Assembly: GCF_001428895.1 (NCBI RefSeq)
Contig: NZ_LMJA01000033.1
Span: forward strand, 1 to 64,000
DNA length: 64,000 nucleotides
Source of the DNA: Mycobacterium sp. Root265
GTDB taxonomy: Bacteria; Actinomycetota; Actinomycetes; Mycobacteriales; Mycobacteriaceae
Direction of reading: 5' to 3'
Position numbers and translations under genes: made by a program
Part shown: piece after piece, positions 57,122 through 64,000 of the stretch
Position numbering within the stretch: position 1 is the stretch's first letter
How the letters are laid out: every line of letters begins with the position of its first letter
Notes under the pieces: model-generated
What the model was told of the DNA's origin: nothing
What the model saw: only the letters and a program-made list of their open reading frames with translations
Database searches by the model: none

Positions 57122-58314
57122 ACGAGACCGCGGACGTCGTCATCGTCGGTGGCGGTCTGGAAGGCGCCGCGGCGGCCTGGGCACTGAGCCAGCGTGGCGT
57201 CACCGATGTCTTTGTCGCCGAACGCAATACCGTCGGTTCCGGCATGACCGGCAAGTCCAGCGGCATCGTGCGCTGCCACTACGGGGTCAGCTCGCTGGCC
57301 GCGATGGCGGCGTCCAGCCTGGAGGTGTTCGAGAAACCCCAGCAGTTCATGGGCGATCACGCCACCGACATCGGATTCCGCCAGACCGGCTACGTCGTCG
57401 GCGTCGGCGCACCCAATGTCGAGGCCATGCGCAAGAGCCTTGCCGCACAACGCGCCGTCGGGGTACAGACCGAGGAGATCGGTGTCGACGAAGTCGCCAA
57501 GCTGTGGCCGACCGCCGATCTGAGCCCGTTCGCGGCGTTCGGGTGGGAGGCACGTGGCGGATACGGGGATGCCTACCAGACCGCGCAGGCCTTCGCGGTG
57601 TCGGCGCGGGCCGCCGGCGTGCGAATCCGGCAGGGCGCCAACGTCACCGACCTGCTCATCGACGGCGACCGCGTGACGGGGATCCGGCTGGACGACGGCA
57701 CGGAGGTCTCGGCAGACACCGTTGTGGTCGCCACCGGGGCCTGGACGCAACCATTTCTGGCCCGCTACGGCGTCGACGTACCGATTCGGGTGGTGCGCGA
57801 GCAGATCGTCACCATCTCCCCCGGCCTGGATCTCGGTCCGGTGCCGGTGTTCTCCGATCTGGTCTCGCTGCAGTACGTGCGGCCGGAGCTGGGCGGGGAG
57901 ATCCTGTTCGGCAACAGCGACCTCGCGCACTGCGAGGAGGCCGACCCGGACGATTACCTGAACCGCGCCACCGACGGCTTCGTGGAGATGACGGTCGACA
58001 AGGTCGGCACGCGCTTCCCCGGCCTAGCCGACGCGAGGATCACCGGCAGCTACGCCGGCTGCTACGACGTCACCCCGGACTGGAACCCGGTGATCTCCGC
58101 GGGCGGGCTGGACGGGTTGATCGTGGCGGCCGGGTTCAGCGGGCACGGCTTCAAGATCGCCCCCGCGGTCGGGCGGCTGGTCGCCGACCTGGTGACCGAC
58201 GGTCGCAGCGCCGACCCGCGCATTCCGGAGACCGACTTTGCGCTCTCGCGGTTCGCCGATGGCACACTGCTCAAGAGCCCGTATCCATACGTGGGTGCCG
58301 GGGAGATGCGTTAG
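57118..58314 (+). CDS. FAD-dependent oxidoreductase, sarcosine-oxidase-beta-like
   Basis: A 398-residue DAO-fold flavoprotein. VVIVGGGLEGAAAAWALSQ is the dinucleotide loop, GKSSGIVRCHYG the segment after it, VVVATGAWTQ the mid motif and AAGFSGHGFKIAPAVG the C-terminal FAD site. It would oxidise an N-methyl group from a secondary amine, for example N-methylglutamate to glutamate and formaldehyde. No genes for the other three subunits of N-methylglutamate dehydrogenase or heterotetrameric sarcosine oxidase are present, so it probably works alone as an oxidase or with a general electron acceptor. Confidence 0.87.
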   Translation: MNETADVVIVGGGLEGAAAAWALSQRGVTDVFVAERNTVGSGMTGKSSGIVRCHYGVSSLAAMAASSLEVFEKPQQFMGDHATDIGFRQTGYVVGVGAPNVEAMRKSLAAQRAVGVQTEEIGVDEVAKLWPTADLSPFAAFGWEARGGYGDAYQTAQAFAVSARAAGVRIRQGANVTDLLIDGDRVTGIRLDDGTEVSADTVVVATGAWTQPFLARYGVDVPIRVVREQIVTISPGLDLGPVPVFSDLVSLQYVRPELGGEILFGNSDLAHCEEADPDDYLNRATDGFVEMTVDKVGTRFPGLADARITGSYAGCYDVTPDWNPVISAGGLDGLIVAAGFSGHGFKIAPAVGRLVADLVTDGRSADPRIPETDFALSRFADGTLLKSPYPYVGAGEMR

Positions 58315-58331
58315 ACGACAGGGGGCCGGCC

Positions 58332-58979
58332 GTGAGTGACGTTCCGCTGCTGCGCAACCAGTCCGGAACGGCTCGCGAGCGGGATCCGCACGAGCCGGTC
58401 GAGGAACTGGAGTTCGAGGCGGCGATCGGCCGCAATGTGCGCCAACTGCGCCAGCAGCACGGGCTGACGGTCGCGGAAATGGCGGCCCGGGTCGGCATCT
58501 CGAAGGCGATGATGTCCAAGATCGAGAACGCGCAGACCTCGTGCAGCCTGTCCACCCTGGCGCTGCTGGCCCGCGGCCTGGACGTGCCCGTGACCAGCCT
58601 GTTCCGGGGTGCGGACGTGGAACGCCCGGCCGCCTTCGTCAAGGCCGGCACCGGCGCGGAGATCGTGCGCAACGGCACCAAGCAGGGCCACGAGTACCAA
58701 CTGCTGAGCTCATTGCGCGGGGAGCACAAGCGCCTCGAGTGCCTGCACGTCACGCTCACCGAGAAGAGCCAGACCTACCCGCTGTTCCAGCATCCCGGCA
58801 CCGAGTTCATCTACATGCTCGAAGGGGTGATGGACTACAGCCACAGCCGGTCGGTGTACACCCTGCATGCCGGCGACTCGTTACAGATCGACGGGGAGGG
58901 CGCGCACGGGCCGGTAGATCTGGTCGAGCTGCCCATCCGGTTCTTGTCGGTGATCGCGTTCCCGGATTCGCAGGTGTAA
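58332..58979 (+). CDS. XRE-family regulator with cupin domain
   Basis: A 215-residue regulator: helix-turn-helix (NVRQLRQQHGLTVAEMAARVGISKAMMSKIEN) in residues ~35-90, then a C-terminal cupin (PLFQHPGTEFIYMLEGVMDY, LHAGDSLQIDG) that binds a small ligand, as in PuuR-type polyamine regulators. GTG start 17 bases after the oxidoreductase gene, last in the amine operon. It probably senses an intermediate of the pathway and controls the promoter upstream of the ligase gene. Confidence 0.9.
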   Translation: MSDVPLLRNQSGTARERDPHEPVEELEFEAAIGRNVRQLRQQHGLTVAEMAARVGISKAMMSKIENAQTSCSLSTLALLARGLDVPVTSLFRGADVERPAAFVKAGTGAEIVRNGTKQGHEYQLLSSLRGEHKRLECLHVTLTEKSQTYPLFQHPGTEFIYMLEGVMDYSHSRSVYTLHAGDSLQIDGEGAHGPVDLVELPIRFLSVIAFPDSQV

Positions 58980-59121
58980 GTCAGTCACCCGGGTGTGCCG
59001 CGGTTTCATCCGGGCTGCTGGATCAGTCGGTGACCGCGTTCGCGGCGTCGGCAGGAAGTCGGGTGGATAGGCCGTTAGTTCGTTTCGGATCAACAGCACG
59101 AGTGTCAAGAGACGTCTCGGT

Positions 59122-59979
59122 TCATTCGCGTCGCACCTCCTCAACGACAATGTCTTCGAAGTCCTCTGGAGCGAACAATCCGGTCCAGCACATGTGTTGA
59201 TCACCTTTCAGACCGAGTTGTTTGGCCACGTTAGGGGCGCCCACGAAATCGACACTGACCTGCCCATCGGAACGTTGCGACTGGATTGAAACAGAGTGTC
59301 CAGCGACTACTCCGGTCACCCGCATATGGACTATTTCGTCGACGGACGTTCTCGGGACTTTGGCCCATGTCTTGTACGTCCGAGTTTCTCGTCGACCGGA
59401 GGCCCCTCGCTGAAGAACGTCAGGTATCTCGACTTCGGGATCGGCTTGTAGCGCCACCCAGTCATCGCTGCTGAATGCGATTGGATACCGCTTCGCTCGG
59501 TAGACCGCGACCGCCCCGGTTGACGGCACCTCAATGAAGTCGTCCACTTTGGCCGGTTCCGGACCGTACACGGCGAGGACTCCCATGCAAGCTTCGTCGT
59601 AGTAGGCGTCGATACAAGATCTGACCCGGCCTAACGGCTTTGCATAGCTCTCCGGCCCGGTCGGAACGAAGGAGACTGGGCCGTCGCACGGCAAGGCCGG
59701 ACGCGGCGTAGCGAATCTGGTCAGCGCACTCCACTTCTTCGAATCGCCGAGCAGTCCGAATTCATTCGGCGCCTCAGCCGGACCGATCATGCAGCCGATT
59801 TCGCCCGCGGCCTCCCACATATAGATCTGGAGCTTGCAGTTCAATCCCCGGAAATAGCAGATTGCGAGATTACGGCCCCCTTCATCAACTCCGTCGAAGA
59901 CACCATCAAACACGAGGTTGAACTTGGCCAACGTCGCGCCAATTTTACGGTGCACTTCGCCCTCGAATCCTGAAGTCAC
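59122..59979 (-). CDS. unknown protein at the end of the toxin-immunity cassette
   Basis: A 285-residue protein starting with GTG (VTSGFEGEVHRKIGATLAKF). I chose this start because it comes two bases after the stop of the preceding 88-residue gene with GGGACGG upstream; the longer frame from 60057 would overlap that gene by 76 bases. Contains FDGVFDGVDEGGRNLAICYF, a Cys-rich middle (RVRSCIDAYYDEACMGV) and a C-terminal ~100-residue domain with DEIVHMRVTGVVAGHSVS. No membrane segment. Family not recognised. Placement suggests an additional or orphan immunity protein. Lower G+C than the core genes. Confidence 0.6.
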   Translation of the reverse strand: MTSGFEGEVHRKIGATLAKFNLVFDGVFDGVDEGGRNLAICYFRGLNCKLQIYMWEAAGEIGCMIGPAEAPNEFGLLGDSKKWSALTRFATPRPALPCDGPVSFVPTGPESYAKPLGRVRSCIDAYYDEACMGVLAVYGPEPAKVDDFIEVPSTGAVAVYRAKRYPIAFSSDDWVALQADPEVEIPDVLQRGASGRRETRTYKTWAKVPRTSVDEIVHMRVTGVVAGHSVSIQSQRSDGQVSVDFVGAPNVAKQLGLKGDQHMCWTGLFAPEDFEDIVVEEVRRE

Positions 59980-59981
59980 TG

Positions 59982-60248
59982 TTACCGTCCCGAGTCGACG
60001 GACAATGTCCCAGACAAGAGTTGGCTGTAAGTCAACCGACCAAGTAGATGGAAGCACGCGTCGGATTCAGTCTCCAGGCAGGCAAGGTTGTTTTTCGAAC
60101 CTCGCTCGTACCAGTAGGTCTCCCACCTGCCATCATCGGCTTGCTCTATACACCAGGAAAATTCCGCGCGCCCGCCTAGCGCCAGCACATCGCCGGCAAT
60201 CGCAATGGCGTCCAGTGCTTTGGCCAGTTCATTCAGGTCCACGAACAT
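59982..60248 (-). CDS. small immunity-like protein
   Basis: An 88-residue protein, DLNELAKALDAIAIAGDVL...RAEFSWCIEQADDGRWETYWYERGSKN...ETESDACFHLLGRL. The pattern of aromatic strand, DGRWExYxxERG and a final ExxAC helix is common in short immunity proteins next to actinobacterial polymorphic toxins. It may protect against a second toxin or be part of a two-gene immunity unit with the gene that follows two bases later. ATG with AAAAGAG before it. G+C is about half (31 of 60 bases at 60001-60060). Confidence 0.6.
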   Translation of the reverse strand: MFVDLNELAKALDAIAIAGDVLALGGRAEFSWCIEQADDGRWETYWYERGSKNNLACLETESDACFHLLGRLTYSQLLSGTLSVDSGR

Positions 60249-60294
60249 CTCTTTTCAGCCATTGGACTGCATGGTTTGGTGGAGGCCCGCATGC

Positions 60295-60891
60295 TCACTC
60301 CAGGCGAGCGGGCACAAGCCCAGGCCCTAATTTCTCTCTGACCGTGAACAACGGTTGCCCAGTCGGGTTCAGATACGAGGACTTGACTGCCTCAACGCTC
60401 GATGCGAGATAGTAAGAGAGACAAACCAACTCCGCTGTACCGGCTATCCGGCCAGATGTGGTCAGTGCAATAGCCGAGCCCTTGGCATCGACTAGCGCCA
60501 GGTTTTCTCGTTCATCAAACGTCGCGGTCCTTAGGCTGTATCCGCCGACCGCGTCATCGGCCGAACGCGGATATTTCAAAACCGGCAATTTGAGCGAACT
60601 TCGCAGGGACAAGCCGAACTTTCCGTAGAAGTACAGTTCGATCAAGTGCATGGACTCAGCGGCAAACTCAAGTGTCTCGTCGGACATCCGCTCGGAAGAT
60701 GTCACGCAGAACCACCCGCTTGCATGGCCGCCGACGAAGTAACGGATCTCGCCGTGGTTAGCCCAGATTACGGTTCTTCCATCGTCGTCCACATCGTCAC
60801 GCAGAGGGGGCTGCGATCCCTGATTGACCTCGCAGCCAGCCCGAGTTGCCCAGTCCGCCAAGTCATCAGACACCTCTACAACGACAGTCAT
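60295..60891 (-). CDS. second immunity protein, related to the toxin-coupled one
   Basis: A 198-residue protein that can be lined up by eye with the 174-residue immunity protein encoded just upstream: D-L-A-D-W-A-T-R-A-G-C against D-I-T-A-W-A-Q-R-A-G-Y; IRYFVGGHASGWF against NRYYVRERQDGWW; LPVLKYPRSADDAVGGY against LPFLRLPYKSSDLATGY; LSYYLASSVEAVKSSYLNPTGQPLF against LSHYLQLTIVELEQAFLNEEGSPLL. They are therefore paralogues, one perhaps kept as protection against kin with a different toxin tip. Fits Imm61/IFT-like immunity proteins from memory. Confidence 0.7.
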   Translation of the reverse strand: MTVVVEVSDDLADWATRAGCEVNQGSQPPLRDDVDDDGRTVIWANHGEIRYFVGGHASGWFCVTSSERMSDETLEFAAESMHLIELYFYGKFGLSLRSSLKLPVLKYPRSADDAVGGYSLRTATFDERENLALVDAKGSAIALTTSGRIAGTAELVCLSYYLASSVEAVKSSYLNPTGQPLFTVREKLGPGLVPARLE

Positions 60892-60957
60892 CGGCGTATC
60901 CCTATACTTTCGCTCAGTTCGCTATAACCCGGCACCGACAAGCGAACTCGGACTATC

Positions 60958-61482
60958 TCAATGAGTCCTGTACTGCCCTTCACTCAACAACGGCGATCCT
61001 TCTTCATTGAGGAAGGCCTGCTCCAGTTCAACGATTGTGAGCTGTAGGTAATGCGACAATGGAACAAGAACCAGCATGCTCAATGTCTTGTCTCGCGCCA
61101 TCGCTACAGGACCTTCGCCGTCTCGGCTCAGCGTCCGAAAACCATCGGACATCTCGTCGAGGTGATAGCCAGTAGCCAAGTCCGACGATTTGTAGGGCAA
61201 CCGCAGGAAGGGCAGCGCCGCTTCATCGCGAATTGTCACACCGAACACCTCCACCAAGTGATGCTCCAGAACTTCTCTTGAAGAGGCGCGGAGCATGAAG
61301 CGCTCATCCTCGCCGCGGCTCGCAAAGCTGAGTTCCCACCAGCCGTCCTGCCGCTCTCGGACGTAATAGCGATTCTCGCCACCTTCTGAGTACAGAACCA
61401 GCGCGTCGGCATCGTCGGTGGAGTGGTACCCCGCACGCTGTGCCCATGCGGTGATGTCGGATGACAATCGAGGAGGTGTCAT
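60958..61482 (-). CDS. immunity protein to the TNT toxin (IFT/Imm61-like)
   Basis: A 174-residue cytosolic protein, MTPPRLSSDITAWAQRAGY...VLYSEGGENRYYVRERQDGWWELSFASRG. Its ATG overlaps the toxin stop by four bases (ATGA), so toxin and antidote are co-translated. M. tuberculosis TNT (end of CpnT, Rv3903c) is neutralised by IFT, the ~176-residue product of the next gene Rv3902c; length and position agree. The direct binding of the NAD+ glycohydrolase domain is inferred from that pair. G+C content is low for the genome. Confidence 0.78.
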   Translation of the reverse strand: MTPPRLSSDITAWAQRAGYHSTDDADALVLYSEGGENRYYVRERQDGWWELSFASRGEDERFMLRASSREVLEHHLVEVFGVTIRDEAALPFLRLPYKSSDLATGYHLDEMSDGFRTLSRDGEGPVAMARDKTLSMLVLVPLSHYLQLTIVELEQAFLNEEGSPLLSEGQYRTH

Positions 61483-64000
61483 TGCAGAATCCCTAGTCCC
61501 TTCAGACGCGGTATCAGTACCGCGTTGCCGTCAGCGTCGAGAATACGAACCTGCGTGCCTCCGCCGTCGCGACCAAACGCCGGCGCCACTTCTGACACTT
61601 CAACCGTCCATCCATCGGGCAGGTCGCCAGACATCTCGAACTGGTGATAAGGCTGCGTCAAGCTGTAGATGGGTAGAGACCTTTGCTCAAATGTTGCAGG
61701 AATCCCGTCTGACATGACGGCTAGATAGTCGCCTTCAAACTTTCCGATCCGGTCGACCTCCAGGTTGCCGTCCAGTGTGCCGAAGTCACGGATAAACGCA
61801 TCCAATCTGTCGTACACCAGCCTGGTCTCTGGAACCGCGCCTGCATTCGGCGGCCAGTTCTGCCAATGATCGCCGTTAGGTCCACTCTTGTTATAGACGG
61901 ACTCGTATTGATCCTGTGAAAGCGGGCTTCCGTCATCATCTCGGCCCCACGGCGCATCGGGATCAGAAATCAGACCCCGGACCTCCGGCGCGATGACGTC
62001 CGGGTAGTCGCCATAGGTCCAATGCTCATCCAACGGGTGGCGCCCATAGTCAACGTCGATCTCGTCGTTGTCTAGACGATGCCACCCGTCGCCACGTTGC
62101 GCATCGGAATGGAGCGGGTTCGAATGGCCGCCGACGTCTCCATCCGATGCCGCCGCCTCTGGTGCCGCGCCACTTACACCGGAAGAGTCAGAGGTCCCAG
62201 AGTTACCTCCGTCATCCTTCGATTGTCCGCCGCCATCATTCGGCGGATGTCCAGTAGGCGCTTCGTTCTCGGGATCGCTCTGCTTCAGATCAGGTTCGGA
62301 CAGCGATCCGTCACCGCTGGTGTGGTGCGGTGAACTGTCAGTGTTGGACGATCCACCTGTCGGACTCGATGCCCGATCGTCGGGTGACGGTCCGCCCGAC
62401 CCACCACCGCTCGCGGAAGACCCGCCACCCGGACCATCCCCGCCGCCCGCAGGACCAGCCCCCGAAGGCGACTGGCTCGGCCCACTCGAGCCGGGAGAAT
62501 CACCAGGCGAGCTCATCGACGGGGACAACGGCGCGCCGCCCGACGGCTTGCTGGGGCCGTCACCACCGCTCGAACTGGGCGAACCACCCGTCGGGACAGG
62601 ACCGTTGGACGACGGACCCCCGCTGCTGCCGCTCGGACTCGGCGAGCCTCCCGTCGGCGCGGCACCGTTCGACGACGAACTACCCGGCCCAGCACCGCCT
62701 CCGGACTGGCTCGGTCCCGAACCGTTGGTTGACGGCCCGGTCGGCGCAGGGCCGCCACCGGAGCCGGACCCCGGCGAGGTCGGCGATGTCGGGGTGGGGC
62801 TCGACGGACCACCGCCTGGGCTGTTCGGTCCCAGCACCGAGCCTGGAATTCCGGGCGGCGGGGTGAACTCCGGGATGTTGGGCGCGGCAGGCGCATCGGG
62901 AAGTTCGGGTGCATCCGGCACCCGGTTGCCACCCAGTCCCGGCAGACGGCCGAGCCCCTCCAGTCCCCCACCGTCGAGCAGACGACGGGTTGCGGCCAGT
63001 CCCTTCGCGACCGAACCGCCCTTGGCCAGCGCACCCCCGGGAATGAACAGCGATCCGATGTTGCCGAGAGCCTCACCGACGCCGCGTGCCGGATTGTCGC
63101 CGGTGATCTCATCCCAGGCGATGAACTCGCTGCCGGACTGAAGAAGGACGTCGTCGATCATCGTCGGATCCTTGGCGATCATGATCGCGGTGTCCGCCAG
63201 GCCCTTCCAGGTGTCGGGATCGGCGAGGGCCACGGTGCCCGAAACGAGGCCGATCACCGCGATCCCGAGGCCGGCCTGCAGGTCGGTGGAGATCTTGACG
63301 GCGTCGGCCAGCGCGTTGCCGACATCGTCGCCGAAAGCCCCCACCAGGACGGGTCTTATCCACTTCTGGAAAGAATCGGCTGCCTCGCCCAGCAAGGTCT
63401 GTAGCTCGGAGAGCAACCCGAGGACACCCTGAACCTGATTCTGGAAGTTCTCCAGCACATTGCCGACGTCTTCGGCGATCTCGCGCAGGACCTTGTCACC
63501 GTCGCCGCTGAGTAACCCGGTCACGGTGTCCCAGAGGCCGTCGAGCGACAGCCGGTCCAGCAGGTCGCGGATGGAGTCCTGGGTCTCCTGTACGCCCTTG
63601 GCGAAATCGCTTATGGTGGTGGCCATCTGGTCGCCGAAGCTGGCCAGGTTGGTCGCGCCGTCACCCAGATCCTTGAGGGCCTTGTTGATCTGCTCGACCT
63701 CGGGGATGTTCTGAGCCCCTGCAGCAGCGGCGGCCCCGGCCAGTGCGGGCTCGAACACTTTCAGACCCCGACCGATGTTGGCCCATTGCGCCGCAGTCAG
63801 ATTCATCATCGAGGCGTTGCCGGTGGGCCATGTCATTGCGGCCCCGAACAGTGGAATCATGTTCAGGAACGGCTGGATCATCCACCATTTCGACGGCGGA
63901 GGAACGATGCTTCCGTTGGGTGCGTAGGGCGCATCGCCCGCCGTGGTCTCCGCCTGCTCACCGCTGACACTGCCCGACGGTCCCGGCCCGCCGGCGGTCG
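61479..64000 (-). CDS. CpnT-like polymorphic toxin with C-terminal TNT NAD+ glycohydrolase domain (5' end outside window)
   Basis: At least 840 codons; the frame is open to the window edge, so the N-terminus is missing. The part seen begins with a Pro/Ser-rich stretch, then IPLFGAAMTWPTGN...LTAAQWANIGRGLK, a long helical region with WDEITGDNPARGVGEAL, features also found in CpnT; then ~280 residues of Pro/Gly/Ser linker; then a tip domain. Within the tip, R-x7-Y-x14-R-x11-H-x30-Q (VDRIGKFEGDYL, FEQRSLP, PYHQFE, FGRDGGGTQV) matches the order and spacing of the R757, Y765, R780, H792 and Q822 of M. tuberculosis TNT, with one extra residue before Q. The toxin destroys NAD+ in a target cell. Confidence 0.88.
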   Translation of the reverse strand, partial: TAGGPGPSGSVSGEQAETTAGDAPYAPNGSIVPPPSKWWMIQPFLNMIPLFGAAMTWPTGNASMMNLTAAQWANIGRGLKVFEPALAGAAAAAGAQNIPEVEQINKALKDLGDGATNLASFGDQMATTISDFAKGVQETQDSIRDLLDRLSLDGLWDTVTGLLSGDGDKVLREIAEDVGNVLENFQNQVQGVLGLLSELQTLLGEAADSFQKWIRPVLVGAFGDDVGNALADAVKISTDLQAGLGIAVIGLVSGTVALADPDTWKGLADTAIMIAKDPTMIDDVLLQSGSEFIAWDEITGDNPARGVGEALGNIGSLFIPGGALAKGGSVAKGLAATRRLLDGGGLEGLGRLPGLGGNRVPDAPELPDAPAAPNIPEFTPPPGIPGSVLGPNSPGGGPSSPTPTSPTSPGSGSGGGPAPTGPSTNGSGPSQSGGGAGPGSSSSNGAAPTGGSPSPSGSSGGPSSNGPVPTGGSPSSSGGDGPSKPSGGAPLSPSMSSPGDSPGSSGPSQSPSGAGPAGGGDGPGGGSSASGGGSGGPSPDDRASSPTGGSSNTDSSPHHTSGDGSLSEPDLKQSDPENEAPTGHPPNDGGGQSKDDGGNSGTSDSSGVSGAAPEAAASDGDVGGHSNPLHSDAQRGDGWHRLDNDEIDVDYGRHPLDEHWTYGDYPDVIAPEVRGLISDPDAPWGRDDDGSPLSQDQYESVYNKSGPNGDHWQNWPPNAGAVPETRLVYDRLDAFIRDFGTLDGNLEVDRIGKFEGDYLAVMSDGIPATFEQRSLPIYSLTQPYHQFEMSGDLPDGWTVEVSEVAPAFGRDGGGTQVRILDADGNAVLIPRLKGLGILQ

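Noticed and set aside
58881-59204. 107-codon minus-strand frame opposite the end of the XRE-cupin gene
   Set aside because: Overlaps two real genes, basic shadow composition and no family.
59982-60057. Start of the last cassette gene at ATG 60057
   Set aside because: It would overlap the 88-residue gene by 76 bases in another frame; a GTG two bases after that gene's stop with a ribosome site is more likely.
62340-63000. Toxin linker repeats considered as a CRISPR array or tandem repeat locus
   Set aside because: The repeats are short, irregular GGG/CCG-type codons for Pro, Gly and Ser and are in frame; there are no constant repeats and unique spacers.
62068-63141. Plus-strand proline-rich open frame opposite the toxin linker
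   Set aside because: The mirror of the Pro/Gly/Ser linker always gives a Pro-rich antisense frame; no start context and no domain.

Overview
The window is a high-G+C mycobacterial chromosome segment, most likely from a rapidly growing species (Mycolicibacterium group). The evidence is gene content and order: whiB4, ponA2, the Get3-like pair, moxR2/DUF58/SpoIIM/RDD, the ergothioneine operon egtABCDE and ask-asd follow the order of the Rv3677c-Rv3709c part of the M. tuberculosis chromosome. An lfrR-lfrA efflux pair, as known from M. smegmatis, is also present. Many starts are GTG, neighbours commonly overlap by 4 bases, and several genes look leaderless, all usual for mycobacteria. No database search was possible; family names come from motifs and remembered homologues.

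Layout. 1-8.9 kb is conserved core: MBL hydrolase/RidA/DUF4177, the two ArsA/Get3-like ATPases, whiB4, the bifunctional penicillin-binding protein ponA2, a metallophosphoesterase, a cysteine-desulfhydrase-type PLP enzyme, then tRNA-Pro(CGG). 9.2-12.2 kb is an arsenic island (two ArsR regulators, an ArsI/CadI dioxygenase, ACR3 pump, arsenate reductase). 12.3-18.5 kb holds accessory genes (DUF4239 membrane protein, soluble Ser/Thr kinase, amino-acid permease, aldehyde dehydrogenase, acyl-CoA thioesterase). 18.4-25.7 kb returns to core: YqeY and the Rv3689-Rv3695-like membrane/MoxR cluster. 25.7-37.7 kb is mixed: lfrRA with a perfect palindromic operator, DUF1772, a secreted GjpA-like protein, a carotenoid oxygenase with a divergent PadR regulator, a second PadR, a transporter, two methyltransferases and a glutamate-cysteine-ligase-like enzyme. 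37.8-39.5 kb has an acyl-CoA dehydrogenase and a SnoaL-like protein divided by a 23-bp perfect inverted repeat. 39.5-44.7 kb is the translationally coupled egtABCDE operon. 44.8-50.1 kb has four exported or membrane proteins, then asd and ask.

50.1-59.0 kb is an accessory nitrogen region: an orphan beta-helix protein, an Amt transporter, then a tight operon encoding a gamma-glutamylmethylamide-synthetase-like enzyme, a three-part glutamate-synthase-like complex (glutaminase, GXGXG and FMN domains on separate genes), a sarcosine-oxidase-beta-like flavoprotein and an XRE-cupin regulator. This closely resembles the N-methylglutamate route for using methylamine or related amines as a nitrogen source, but with one flavoprotein in place of the four-subunit N-methylglutamate dehydrogenase.

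59.1-64.0 kb, on the minus strand and reaching the window edge, is a polymorphic-toxin cassette. It has a CpnT-like protein with a C-terminal TNT-type NAD+ glycohydrolase domain, an immunity gene overlapping the toxin stop by 4 bases, a second related immunity gene, and two further unknown genes. The toxin tip and immunity genes are visibly less G+C rich than the toxin's linker and the rest of the window, suggesting that the tip-immunity module was acquired or exchanged. This cassette and the amine operon are the most interesting parts of the window.
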